DNA of 64,000 nucleotides from Pseudocitrobacter vendiensis (GTDB lineage Bacteria > Pseudomonadota > Gammaproteobacteria > Enterobacterales > Enterobacteriaceae): positions 62,001 to 126,000 of the forward strand of contig NZ_CALSBS010000006.1 in the NCBI RefSeq assembly GCF_943590815.1, given 5' to 3'. Every line of letters starts with the position of its first letter. Within the stretch, counting starts at the first letter, position 1. Below are positions 39,652 to 50,211 of this stretch, one piece after another. The position numbers were made by a program, and so were the translations under genes. The notes under the pieces are model-generated. The model ran no database searches and had not been told where the DNA came from. It worked only from the letters and a program-made list of their open reading frames with translations.

Positions 39652-39734
39652 ACCCCTCCAAAGCAATCCTTCCTTTCTTACGTGTCCATTTCCAGACTGC
39701 TGAGTTTTACTGCGAAGGTGTAAAATCGCGGCGG

Positions 39735-39842
39735 GTGCTTGAGGCTATCTGTCTCAGGCAAACACCAAAAGGCAGATAGAGAAAAGCCCCGGAAACATTG
39801 AGCGTCTTGCAGGACGCTTAACACTTACCGAGGCCCAAATCT
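39735..39842 (+). other. hok mRNA 5' leader
   Basis: Untranslated leader of the hok/mok mRNA. It begins near GTGCTTGAGGCTATCTG (39735), contains the GGCAGATAGAGAAAAGCCCC block (39771-39790) and runs to the mok start codon. Repeats of this leader occur in a second copy at 51740-51867 on the opposite strand. Confidence 0.75.
39783..39836 (-). ncRNA. sok: Sok-type antisense RNA
   Basis: On the minus strand the segment starting at GGGCCTCGG forms the hairpin AGCGTC-CTGCAA-GACGCT and continues to GGGGCTTTTCTC, a U-rich end. Size and place, complementary to the region just before mok, fit the Sok antitoxin RNAs, which block mok translation and so hok. The exact ends are estimates. Confidence 0.65.
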
Positions 39843-40049
39843 ATGCCCAACAGCATTAGATTAGCCTCTTACAGACCTACGGGTCAAGGAGAAGCAGGCT
39901 ATGAAATGGCAACGTTCAGGCTTAATTGCCCTGGTTATCATCTGTATCACCGTGATTTTCGCGGTGTTGGCGATGCGGCGGGATCTCTGCGAGGTCCACT
40001 TCCGGACAAACCAGACGGAGGTTACTGTTTCTACAGCGTGCGAATCTAA
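39843..40049 (+). CDS. mok: Mok reading frame overlapping hok
   Basis: A 68-codon frame that starts just upstream of hok and overlaps it in another frame, ending seven bases before the hok stop. This is the mediation-of-killing arrangement: ribosomes must translate mok to allow hok translation, and Sok pairs over the mok start region. The peptide itself is not expected to be toxic. Confidence 0.65.
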   Translation: MPNSIRLASYRPTGQGEAGYEMATFRLNCPGYHLYHRDFRGVGDAAGSLRGPLPDKPDGGYCFYSVRI

Positions 40050-40056
40050 ACAGTAA
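39901..40056 (+). CDS. hok: Hok-family type I toxin, small membrane peptide
   Basis: 51 residues from ATG 39901 behind AAGGAGAAG. One hydrophobic helix (about residues 7-24) is followed by RRDLCEVHFRTNQTEV and a C-terminal ACESKQ. The Hok signatures are the Cys in DLCEV and a second Cys near the end. By sequence it is closer to HokC/HokD than to K-12 HokB, although it occupies the hokB position upstream of trg. Hok depolarises the inner membrane. A GGCGGGG-AGCGAT-CCCCGCC hairpin at 40064-40083 marks the mRNA 3' end. Confidence 0.9.
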   Translation: MKWQRSGLIALVIICITVIFAVLAMRRDLCEVHFRTNQTEVTVSTACESKQ

Positions 40057-40168
40057 GAGACAAGGCGGGGAGCGATCCCCGCCAATCTCAATGGTTGGCT
40101 GGCGTCCTCAATGCACCCTATCAACATATTCATTTGGTGATTGTTTTACATCTGTATCATATCGATGA

Positions 40169-40188
40169 TAGTATACCCCCCTATACTA
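40169..40188. promoter_or_regulatory. FrmR operator
   Basis: TAGTATA-CCCCCC-TATACTA, a perfect 7-bp inverted repeat around a 6-base C tract. It is of the A/T-rich-arms, G/C-tract type used by CsoR/RcnR/FrmR repressors. It lies 12-31 bases before the frmR start and overlaps the expected promoter, so FrmR should repress its own operon until formaldehyde binds. Confidence 0.85.
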
Positions 40189-40199
40189 ATGGAGGGCGT

Positions 40200-40475
40200 A
40201 TGCCGCATTCCCCTGACGATAAAAAACGGGCGCTGACCCGGGTACGCCGCATTAAAGGGCAGGTTGATGCTCTTGAACGTGCGCTGGAATCCGGCGAGCC
40301 GTGCCTGACTATTCTGCAACAGATCGCGTCAATTCGCGGGGCCGCCAATGGCCTGATGGGCGAACTGGTTGAAATGCACCTTAAAGACGAACTGGTAAGC
40401 GGCGAAACGACGCCCGATCAGCGCGCCGTGCGTATGGCTGAAGTCGGTCATCTGCTACGATCTTATCTAAAATAA
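40200..40475 (+). CDS. frmR: Formaldehyde-responsive repressor FrmR
   Basis: 91 residues of the CsoR/RcnR all-helical family, starting at ATG 40200 after GGAGGGCGT. The formaldehyde-sensing residues known in FrmR are visible: Pro2, Cys35 (SGEPCLT) and His60 (VEMHLK). Aldehyde crosslinks Pro2 and Cys35 and releases DNA. First gene of the frmRA operon; frmA follows after 24 bases. Confidence 0.95.
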   Translation: MPHSPDDKKRALTRVRRIKGQVDALERALESGEPCLTILQQIASIRGAANGLMGELVEMHLKDELVSGETTPDQRAVRMAEVGHLLRSYLK

Positions 40476-41618
<1,143 letters not shown>

Positions 41619-41626
41619 TCTCAGGT

Positions 41627-41656
41627 GTCCTCTCCCGCGGGGAGAGGACGTTTTTT
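41627..41656 (+). terminator. Intrinsic terminator of frmRA
   Basis: GTCCTCTCCC / GGGAGAGGAC stem followed by GTTTTTT, 9 bases after the frmA stop codon. Confidence 0.93.
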
Positions 41657-41769
41657 ACGCCAAATTGTGACCCACCTTGCGCTTTTAGCCATAATCAAAT
41701 TCTCTGGCTTGCCGATGACAATCTTACGGGCGTGTTTGTACGCCGCTTACCTGAAGAGAGTCGATTGGC

Positions 41770-43446
41770 ATGGACAACACTACAACCCAATACCCGCCGC
41801 AAAAACCCAGTTTCCTGCACCATATTCGTTTAGTTCCGCTTTTCTCCGCTATCCTTGGCGGCATTATTCTGCTGTTTGCCTTAAGCTCCGGGCTTGCGGG
41901 TTATTTCCTGTTGCAGGCGGAGCAGGATCAAAAAGATGTCACCGAAGAATTGCAGGTGCGGATGGGCTTATCAAACAGCTCTAACCATCTGCGCACGACC
42001 CGTATTGAGCTCATTCACGCCGGCGCGGCGAGCCGGATTGCTGAAATGGAAGAGATGAAACGCAATATTGTGACGGCAGAATCGCGCATGCAGCAATCGC
42101 AGGCGGCGTTTACCCAATATCGTGAGCGTCGGGTGAAAACGTCTGCAGACAGTGCCCTGGATAAAGAGCTTAATGCTCGCTATACCGCCTATATTGATGG
42201 TCTGAAGCCAATGCTGAAATACGCTAAAAATGGCATGTTTGAAGCGATCATTAATCATGAAAATGAACAGGCGAAACCGCTGGACGATCGCTATAACGCG
42301 GTACTGCTGAAAGTGATTCAGATTCGTACCGACAGAGCCAATCTCCTTACTGATCTGTCGCTGGAGCGTACCCGTCTGGGGCTGATGTTCATGGCGGCAG
42401 CCTTTGCGCTGGCGCTGGTGCTGACAATAATGACCTTCGTGGTGTTGCGCCGTATTGTGATTAAACCCTTACAACATGCCGGGCAGCGTATCGCGCAAAT
42501 CGCCAGCGGCGATCTTACCCAGCCTGATGAATCTACCGGGCGCAGCGAAATCGGCCAACTCAGCTTTAACCTGCAAAAAATGCAGCATGCGCTGGTGAAA
42601 ACGGTGGGTTCGGTACGACAGGGGGCGGAGGAAATCTATCGTGGTACCAGCGAAATTTCCGTGGGCAATACGGATCTCTCTGCACGGACCGAACAACAGG
42701 CGGCTGCTATTGAACAGACCGCCGCCAGCATGGAAGAGCTTACCGCAACCGTGAAACAAAACGCCGATAACGCTCATCACGCCAGTAAACTGGCGGAGGA
42801 TGCCTCCGGGAAAGCGATGCGTGGCGGGCAACTGGTCACAGGTGTGGTCACAACAATGGGCAATATTTCTACCAGTTCGAAGAAGATCTCCGAAATTACC
42901 GCGGTGATTAATAGTATTGCCTTCCAGACCAACATTCTGGCACTCAACGCGGCGGTGGAAGCGGCGCGTGCTGGCGAACAGGGGCGTGGGTTTGCGGTGG
43001 TCGCCAGTGAAGTGCGCACGCTCGCCAGCCGCAGCGCGCAGGCGGCGAAAGAGATTGAAGGACTGATTTCTGAATCTGTCACCCTGATTGAGCGCGGTTC
43101 GGATGAAGTGGTGAACGCCGGGGCTACGATGACGGAAATTGTTGATGCGGTGAAACGCGTGACGGACATTATGCTGGAAATCGCGGCGGCGTCTGATGAA
43201 CAGAGTCGCGGGATTTTGCAGGTCAGCCAGGCGATTACCGAGATGGATAACGTCACTCAGCAGAATGCCTCGCTGGTGGAGGAAGCATCGGCAGCGGCGG
43301 CCTCGCTGGAGGCACAGGCAGCACGATTAACTGAAGCGGTAGGGACTTTTCATATTCCTTCACGCAGCGGTGTGAAGAAAGAAAACGTCCCGGCTACCGC
43401 ACCGACGTTAGCCGTGGCAGGCAGCGATAGCTGGGAATCGTTTTAG
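41770..43446 (+). CDS. trg: Methyl-accepting chemotaxis protein Trg (ribose/galactose sensor)
   Basis: 558 residues (E. coli Trg 546). Membrane helices at about 20-42 and 205-225 bracket a periplasmic four-helix ligand domain that in E. coli docks ribose- and galactose-binding proteins. HAMP ([11 protein letters not shown]) and the signalling hairpin tip [20 protein letters not shown] follow. Unlike K-12 Trg, the protein ends in GSDSWESF, a WxxF pentapeptide like the CheR/CheB tether NWETF of Tar and Tsr. The gene has its own upstream region and a shared terminator. Confidence 0.94.
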   Translation: MDNTTTQYPPQKPSFLHHIRLVPLFSAILGGIILLFALSSGLAGYFLLQAEQDQKDVTEELQVRMGLSNSSNHLRTTRIELIHAGAASRIAEMEEMKRNIVTAESRMQQSQAAFTQYRERRVKTSADSALDKELNARYTAYIDGLKPMLKYAKNGMFEAIINHENEQAKPLDDRYNAVLLKVIQIRTDRANLLTDLSLERTRLGLMFMAAAFALALVLTIMTFVVLRRIVIKPLQHAGQRIAQIASGDLTQPDESTGRSEIGQLSFNLQKMQHALVKTVGSVRQGAEEIYRGTSEISVGNTDLSARTEQQAAAIEQTAASMEELTATVKQNADNAHHASKLAEDASGKAMRGGQLVTGVVTTMGNISTSSKKISEITAVINSIAFQTNILALNAAVEAARAGEQGRGFAVVASEVRTLASRSAQAAKEIEGLISESVTLIERGSDEVVNAGATMTEIVDAVKRVTDIMLEIAAASDEQSRGILQVSQAITEMDNVTQQNASLVEEASAAAASLEAQAARLTEAVGTFHIPSRSGVKKENVPATAPTLAVAGSDSWESF

Positions 43447-43454
43447 GTTAAAAG

Positions 43455-43476
43455 GTCGGGTGAGAAATCACCCGAC
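43455..43476. terminator. Bidirectional hairpin trg/quinoprotein gene
   Basis: GTCGGGTGA-GAAA-TCACCCGAC, a perfect 9-bp stem with a GNRA-type loop between the convergent stop codons, flanked by AAAAG. Confidence 0.8.
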
Positions 43477-43484
43477 ACGGAGAG

Positions 43485-45863
43485 TTACTTTTGTGTGTCC
43501 GGCAGGGCGTACGCAATGATGTAATCACCACGATCCGGTGACTGACGTGCGCCGCCGGCGTTGATGATAATGTATTGCTTGCCGGTTTTCGGCGACACAT
43601 AGGTCATCGGGCCAGACTGGCTACCCACCGGCAGTCGGTCTTTCCAGATTTCTTTCCCGGTTGCCGTATCAAACGCGCGCAGATAGAAATCCTGCGTACC
43701 GGCGAAGAACAGCAGACCAGATTGTGTCGTCATCGACGCGCCCAGCGTCGGCATCCCGATAGGAATCGGCATATGCATGCGGATACCCAACGGCCCGGTG
43801 TCTTCCACCGTACCCACCGGTACCTGCCAGACGATTTTGCCTGATTTCAAATCGACCGCTGACATCGTACCGAATGGCGGTTTCTGACACGGAATACCCA
43901 GCGGCGACAGGAAGCGCTCGCGCATTGCGCCATACGGTGTGCCTTCCATCGGGACAATCCCCATCTCGATACCGCTGGCATCTTTCGCCACTTTCTCGCG
44001 CGGTACCATGTAGTTCGCCAGACCCAGGCGCATATCGTTAACGAACATCAGGCTGTTGTTCGGGTCAATGGAGACACTGCCCCAGTTCATGCCGCCCAAC
44101 GAACCGGGATATTGCAGCGAACGATCTTCGCCAGGTGGGGTGAAAATGCCCTGATGGCGCATCTCTTTAAACTGAATACGGCACAGCAGCAAATCGATTG
44201 GTGTTGCGCCCCACATGTCCGACTCTTTCAGCGTTTCGTTGCCAATCATCGGCATACCGACGGAATACGGCTGAGTAGGGGAATAGCGTTCGCCTTTAAC
44301 ATCACCAACTGGAACCGGGCGCTCTTCGACTTTCGCCACCGGCTCGCCGGTTTCGCGGTTCAGCATGAAGATCATGCCCTGCTTGCTGGTTTGTACCAGC
44401 ACCGGCGTGGTGCCGCCTTTGCCGTCAGGCAAATCGGTCAGCAACGGCTGGGAAGGCAGGTCGAAATCCCACAGATCGTGGTGGGTGGTTTGATAGTGCC
44501 AGCGCACTTTACCTGTGGTGGCGTCAACGGCCACAATCGACGAGCTGTATTTGTCATCCAGCGCTGTACGTTCGCCTGCCCAGAAATCTGGCGTCGCATT
44601 CCCGGTCGGTAAGTAGACCAGATTCAGTTTGGCGTCATAGGACATCGCGGACCACACGTTTGGCGTCCCGCGCGTGTAGGTCTGGCCTTCCGGCGGCAGC
44701 CCGGTAATGTTCGGATTACCCGGATCCCATGCCCACGCCAGTTTACCGGTGTGTACGTCATAAGCACGCACCACGCCCGGCGGCTCATCGGTGGAGAAGT
44801 TATCGGCCACGCGGCCACCCAACACCACCACATTACCGGCTACCAACGGCGTTGAGGTTTGCTGATAATAACCGGGTTTGATTTCGCCCATCCCAACGCT
44901 CAGATCAACCACGCCGTTATCACCAAAATCGGCGCACGGTTTACCGGTATCGGCATTGATCGCGATAAGGCGCGCGTCGGTGGTTGGCAGGAACAAACGA
45001 CGCGGGCAGGCCGCTGGCGCGCTGTTATTTTCCGCAGCGGCGACGTTCTGCTTCTCTTCGTAATAGCCTAACCCGCGGCAACGCTGCCAGTTTGGTGCGG
45101 TGGCTTTCGAATCATAGCGCCACTTCTCTTTACCGCTGTCGACATCCAGCGCCAGCACTTTACTGTACGGCGTACAGACGAACAGCGTATCGCCCACCTG
45201 TAATGGGGTATTCTGATCTTCTGCACCGGAACCGTTACTGAGCGGAATATCTCCGGTGTGTGCTACCCACGCCACCTGCAGCTTATCGACGTTCTGTTTG
45301 TTGATTTGGTCTAACGCGGCAAAGCGATCGCCGTGAGTCGTGTTCCCCCAGTGGAGCCAGTTTTTCTGCTGCTCGCCGGCGGTCACCTGCTTCACCGGTA
45401 CATCTTCATTTGCGCTTACCAGAGTATGGGTTTTGAACATTCCCCCTAAGCTGGCCAGTAATCCTACCGCGATGATAGCCGCGAGACCAAAGGCCGGACC
45501 TTTCTTGGCCTGTGGCGACACGGACAAGAATGGCCAGACAATAGCACAAAGGCAGGCCAGTACCCCAAAGGTGAACAGACGTGAAAAGAGGGGCCAGAAA
45601 TCCCAGCCTGCATCGCTGACGGACCAAATCAGCGCAATAATAAACGCCAGCGCATACAGCACTATCCCGCTACGACGATTACGTGCAATCAGCGCCGCAG
45701 CGACAATCATCACCAGTCCCATCAGTGCGAAGAACCAGGTTCCTCCCACGGTGGCGAGTTTAATGCCCAGCGCGCCCACGGCCAGACCGATGATAAACAT
45801 CAGCCCGGCGAGAAGCCATTTCAGGACCCGGGGGAGTCCTTTGAGTGAAATACCCGTTGCCAT
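43485..45863 (-). CDS. Membrane-bound PQQ-dependent dehydrogenase, probable quinate/shikimate type
   Basis: Start at 45863 (CAGGAGAACAGT upstream) gives 792 residues. Four to five N-terminal membrane helices (to about residue 140) anchor a periplasmic eight-bladed quinoprotein propeller. Tryptophan-docking repeats such as DVDSGKEKWRYD and DATTGKVRWHYQTTHHDLWDFD are present. The family covers glucose (Gcd) and quinate/shikimate (QuiA) dehydrogenases. AEDQNTPLQVGDTLFVCTPYSKV and the nearby pcaGH favour quinate/shikimate, which leads through dehydroshikimate to protocatechuate. Electrons go to ubiquinone. Whether the organism makes PQQ cannot be seen here. Confidence 0.82.
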   Translation of the reverse strand: MATGISLKGLPRVLKWLLAGLMFIIGLAVGALGIKLATVGGTWFFALMGLVMIVAAALIARNRRSGIVLYALAFIIALIWSVSDAGWDFWPLFSRLFTFGVLACLCAIVWPFLSVSPQAKKGPAFGLAAIIAVGLLASLGGMFKTHTLVSANEDVPVKQVTAGEQQKNWLHWGNTTHGDRFAALDQINKQNVDKLQVAWVAHTGDIPLSNGSGAEDQNTPLQVGDTLFVCTPYSKVLALDVDSGKEKWRYDSKATAPNWQRCRGLGYYEEKQNVAAAENNSAPAACPRRLFLPTTDARLIAINADTGKPCADFGDNGVVDLSVGMGEIKPGYYQQTSTPLVAGNVVVLGGRVADNFSTDEPPGVVRAYDVHTGKLAWAWDPGNPNITGLPPEGQTYTRGTPNVWSAMSYDAKLNLVYLPTGNATPDFWAGERTALDDKYSSSIVAVDATTGKVRWHYQTTHHDLWDFDLPSQPLLTDLPDGKGGTTPVLVQTSKQGMIFMLNRETGEPVAKVEERPVPVGDVKGERYSPTQPYSVGMPMIGNETLKESDMWGATPIDLLLCRIQFKEMRHQGIFTPPGEDRSLQYPGSLGGMNWGSVSIDPNNSLMFVNDMRLGLANYMVPREKVAKDASGIEMGIVPMEGTPYGAMRERFLSPLGIPCQKPPFGTMSAVDLKSGKIVWQVPVGTVEDTGPLGIRMHMPIPIGMPTLGASMTTQSGLLFFAGTQDFYLRAFDTATGKEIWKDRLPVGSQSGPMTYVSPKTGKQYIIINAGGARQSPDRGDYIIAYALPDTQK

Positions 45864-45994
45864 ACTGTTCTCCTGATGACAGCCAAACCCAGATGAGTGA
45901 ACCAAATGAATCACACATAGAAGGGGTGTTGTTTTAAATGAAAGAGATCTGCTTGTTATTCATGTTCATCCGATACTCATATGAATTACGAATG

Positions 45995-46006
45995 AACCAT
46001 ATGGTT
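45995..46006. promoter_or_regulatory. Putative YdcI/PcaQ-type box upstream of the quinoprotein gene
   Basis: AACC-ATAT-GGTT, extended on the right to GGTTAA, matches the ATAACC-N4-GGTTAA pattern I recall for PcaQ regulators except for the outermost left bases. It lies about 132 bp upstream of the quinoprotein start. Confidence 0.45.
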
Positions 46007-46111
46007 AATTTATGGCTATAATAGATCTGTTAAATGGCATTACGCAATTGTTAATAAATGATTTCGCATTAATTGATCTATGGTGACGGCATCTGAGGTG
46101 AAGCGGTAGCC

Positions 46112-46134
46112 GCCCTCTCCATGGCGGAGAGGGC
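46112..46134 (-). terminator. Hairpin downstream of ydcI
   Basis: GCCCTCTCC-ATGGC-GGAGAGGGC, a 9-bp perfect stem 15 bases after the ydcI stop codon. No clear U-run on the minus strand. Confidence 0.55.
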
Positions 46135-46148
46135 CGGAATGCGGAAGG

Positions 46149-47072
46149 TCAACCTGGCATTGATTTGCGAATGGCTGCCAGCAGCGTCTGTGCGCAGCTG
46201 GAGAGGGGACTGTCTACACGCGTCAACACACCAATGGGCTCGCCCTGACCTTGGGTCGCGATGGGAAGCGAGGTCAACGCACCGCGTCGCAGATCGTCCC
46301 TGACCGCGCCAGATGGCACAAACCAAACGTAGTTATAATCTACGGTTAACTGGCGAGAAAGCGAGGCTGACAGCGTTTCAATACATCCCGCAGGCATTTT
46401 ACAACCCTGGCTTTGCAGTAGCGTTTCCGCATTTTGACGGGGAACGGTCCCTTTCGGAGAGACAACAACAGGCCACTCCAATACGCGGCTCAAGGTGATA
46501 TTTTCATGCAGAAGAGGGTGGTCCGGGCGTACTACCAGCTTGAGCGATTCCAGAAACAGTAGCTCATAGGTTAGGCCGGTCATCAGCTCCGGATCGGACA
46601 TCCGACCGATACCAAAATCAATATCCCCGGATTTCAGCGCCGCCAGCAGCATGGTGTTATTCATTGTTGCTACCTGCAACGTGACATCATGCTGTTGCTG
46701 ATGAAACTGACCCAGCACCATCGGTAAGATCCCCAGCGCAGCAGTAGGCAACGCGCCGATTCGGACGACATCGTGATGGCTGCCTTCTTTGCGGGTTAAT
46801 GCCTGACCTGCGGTATTTAACGCATCCAGAACTTTCACCGCGTGGGTAAGAAACTGCTCACCAACAAGCGTCAGCTGTGCGCCAAGACGCCCACGTTCAA
46901 ATAAGCGGGTGCCGGTCAGTTGCTCCAGTTCATTAAGCGTTTTGGACAACGCTGGCTGGCTGAGATTAAGGGTTTCAGCCGCGCGCCCCAGAGTTCCTTG
47001 TTGGGCGACGGCAACGAAAGTGTGCAGGTGGCGCAGACGAATGCGCTGACTAAAGAGAGCATTTTTTTCCAT
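46149..47072 (-). CDS. ydcI: LysR-family regulator YdcI (PcaQ-like)
   Basis: 307 residues, the length of E. coli YdcI. An N-terminal helix-turn-helix (LHTFVAVAQQGTLGRAAETLNLSQPALSKTL in pieces, residues about 15-45) precedes a LysR effector domain. It resembles PcaQ, the activator of protocatechuate genes. Here it sits directly downstream of pcaHG, behind their terminator, with its own 179-base upstream region; in K-12 ydcI has no pca neighbour. Confidence 0.9.
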   Translation of the reverse strand: MEKNALFSQRIRLRHLHTFVAVAQQGTLGRAAETLNLSQPALSKTLNELEQLTGTRLFERGRLGAQLTLVGEQFLTHAVKVLDALNTAGQALTRKEGSHHDVVRIGALPTAALGILPMVLGQFHQQQHDVTLQVATMNNTMLLAALKSGDIDFGIGRMSDPELMTGLTYELLFLESLKLVVRPDHPLLHENITLSRVLEWPVVVSPKGTVPRQNAETLLQSQGCKMPAGCIETLSASLSRQLTVDYNYVWFVPSGAVRDDLRRGALTSLPIATQGQGEPIGVLTRVDSPLSSCAQTLLAAIRKSMPG

Positions 47073-47212
47073 ACGCGATGTTAAGAACAGATCGATAAGA
47101 GTGACAAGTAATACTGTTTAAAATTGATAACTTGATTGCAAATTATTTTTAACATCTGATCTAATTGAGTTACAAGAATTTTCTGGCAAAGCAAAGGGGG
47201 TCAGGGGAAAAA

Positions 47213-47242
47213 GAAAGCCCGGCAAACGCAGCGACGCCGGGC
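47213..47242 (-). terminator. Intrinsic terminator of pcaHG
   Basis: On the minus strand GCCCGGC / GCCGGGC with a 12-base loop is followed by TTTCTTTTTC. It lies 10 bases after the pcaG stop codon and separates pcaHG from ydcI. Confidence 0.88.
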
Positions 47243-47251
47243 ATCGGGTGG

Positions 47252-48663
<1,412 letters not shown>

Positions 48664-48701
48664 TCAATGTTAATTTAAAGTGAATTTAAGGTGTTTGTTT
48701 A

Positions 48702-48716
48702 ATAACCTGTGGTTAT
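48702..48716. promoter_or_regulatory. Putative YdcI/PcaQ box in the pcaH/ydcJ promoter region
   Basis: ATAACC-TGT-GGTTAT, a perfect 6-bp inverted repeat that also contains the LysR T-N11-A core. It lies about 93 bp before pcaH and 112 bp before ydcJ, so it could control both. The arms agree with the ATAACC ... GGTTA pattern I recall for PcaQ. Confidence 0.68.
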
Positions 48717-48827
48717 ACCTCTCCGTTTCGCTTACAGCGTCATGCCGATCACACTTTCCAAATTCTTGCCACGCAGTGTCATTAGCTTTTCTACACTCCA
48801 GAATATATTCACTGGAGGCATGACATC

Positions 48828-50171
48828 ATGGCGCAAAGCATCACGGCAGATGAGATTCGGGAAGATTTTTCGCAGGCGATGTCGGCAATGTATCAGCAGG
48901 AAGTGCCGCAGTACGGCACGTTGCTGGAGCTGGTTGCAGACGTGAATCTGGCGGTGCTGGAAAATAACACGCGCCTGCATGAACAACTGGTAAATGCGGA
49001 TGAACTGGCTCGGCTAAACGTTGAGCGTCATGGGGCGATTCGCGTCGGCACGGCTGAGGAGCTATCGATGCTGCGGCGCATGTTCGCGATTATGGGGATG
49101 TACCCGGTTAGCTATTATGATCTCTCTCAGGCGGGCGTGCCGGTGCACTCCACGGCATTTCGCCCGGTAGATGATGCGGCATTGTCGCGCAATCCATTTC
49201 GCGTGTTTACCTCGCTTTTACGCCTGGAATTAATTGACGATCCCGCGCTCAGGCAGCGTGCTACTGAGATTTTACAGCAGCGCGATATTTTTACCCCGCG
49301 TTGTCGTGAGCTGATTGCACTACATGAAGAGCGGGACGAGTTCACGGCGTCGCAGGCACAGGAGTTTGTCCAGCAAGCGCTGGAAACCTTTCGCTGGCAT
49401 CAGTCGGCGACGGTCGATCGCGAGACCTATCAGGCGTTGCATCAGCAGCATCGGTTAATTGCCGATGTTGTCTGTTTCCCCGGATGTCACATCAACCATC
49501 TCACGCCGCGCACGCTGGATATCGACCGCGTACAGGCGCTGATGGCGGAATACGGAATTGAACCAAAAGCGGTGATTGAAGGCCCACCGCGCCGTGATGT
49601 TCCGTTGTTATTGCGCCAGACCAGTTTTAAAGCGCTGGAAGAGCCGGTGAAATTTGCCGGTGATGGGCAGGGAACGCATACCGCGCGGTTTGGTGAAATC
49701 GAGCAGCGGGGCATCGCGTTAACGCAAAAAGGGCGGGCGCTGTATGACAAACTGCTGAATGAGGCGGGCATCGGTAGCGATAATCTGACCCATCAACTGC
49801 ATCTGCAGGATGTGTTCAAGGCGTTTCCGGATAGCGAATTTTTGCTCCGTCAGCAGGGGCTTGCCTGGTTTCGTTATCGTCTGACGCCCGCAGGGGAAGC
49901 GCACCGTCAGGCATTTCATCCCGGCGACGATCCACAACCGTTAATTGAGCGCGGTTGGGTGATAGCGCAGCCGATTATTTATGAAGACTTTCTGCCCGTC
50001 AGCGCGGCGGGGATTTTTCAGTCCAACCTTGGAAACGGCAATTCGTCGCGTCATCACGGAAACGCCAGTCGCGACGCCTTTGAACAGGCGCTGGGCTGTC
50101 CGGTGCTGGATGAGTTTACGCTCTACGAGCAGGCAGAAGCGCGCAGCAAACGGCGTTGCGGTCTGCTCTGA
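48828..50171 (+). CDS. ydcJ: DUF1338 / VOC-type 2-oxoadipate dioxygenase-decarboxylase family protein YdcJ
   Basis: 447 residues, the E. coli YdcJ length, starting at ATG 48828 behind GGAGG. Homologues such as Pseudomonas HglS use Fe(II) and O2 to turn 2-oxoadipate into D-2-hydroxyglutarate and CO2. Candidate metal ligands are the His in VPVHSTAFRP, a His in FPGCHINHLTPR and the Glu in RFGEIEQRG. The enzyme's substrate in enterobacteria is not established. It is divergent from pcaHG, and the carboxylesterase gene follows after 40 bases, probably as one operon. Confidence 0.88.
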   Translation: MAQSITADEIREDFSQAMSAMYQQEVPQYGTLLELVADVNLAVLENNTRLHEQLVNADELARLNVERHGAIRVGTAEELSMLRRMFAIMGMYPVSYYDLSQAGVPVHSTAFRPVDDAALSRNPFRVFTSLLRLELIDDPALRQRATEILQQRDIFTPRCRELIALHEERDEFTASQAQEFVQQALETFRWHQSATVDRETYQALHQQHRLIADVVCFPGCHINHLTPRTLDIDRVQALMAEYGIEPKAVIEGPPRRDVPLLLRQTSFKALEEPVKFAGDGQGTHTARFGEIEQRGIALTQKGRALYDKLLNEAGIGSDNLTHQLHLQDVFKAFPDSEFLLRQQGLAWFRYRLTPAGEAHRQAFHPGDDPQPLIERGWVIAQPIIYEDFLPVSAAGIFQSNLGNGNSSRHHGNASRDAFEQALGCPVLDEFTLYEQAEARSKRRCGLL

Positions 50172-50211
50172 AACAGGTAATCTTGAGGGAGATTGATAAA
50201 GGACGAAATCG

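Noticed and set aside
43485-45863. Calling the quinoprotein glucose dehydrogenase (gcd)
   Set aside because: The family is right but the context (pcaGH, PcaQ-like regulator) and several propeller segments differ from E. coli Gcd, so the quinate/shikimate type is more likely; the substrate is left open.
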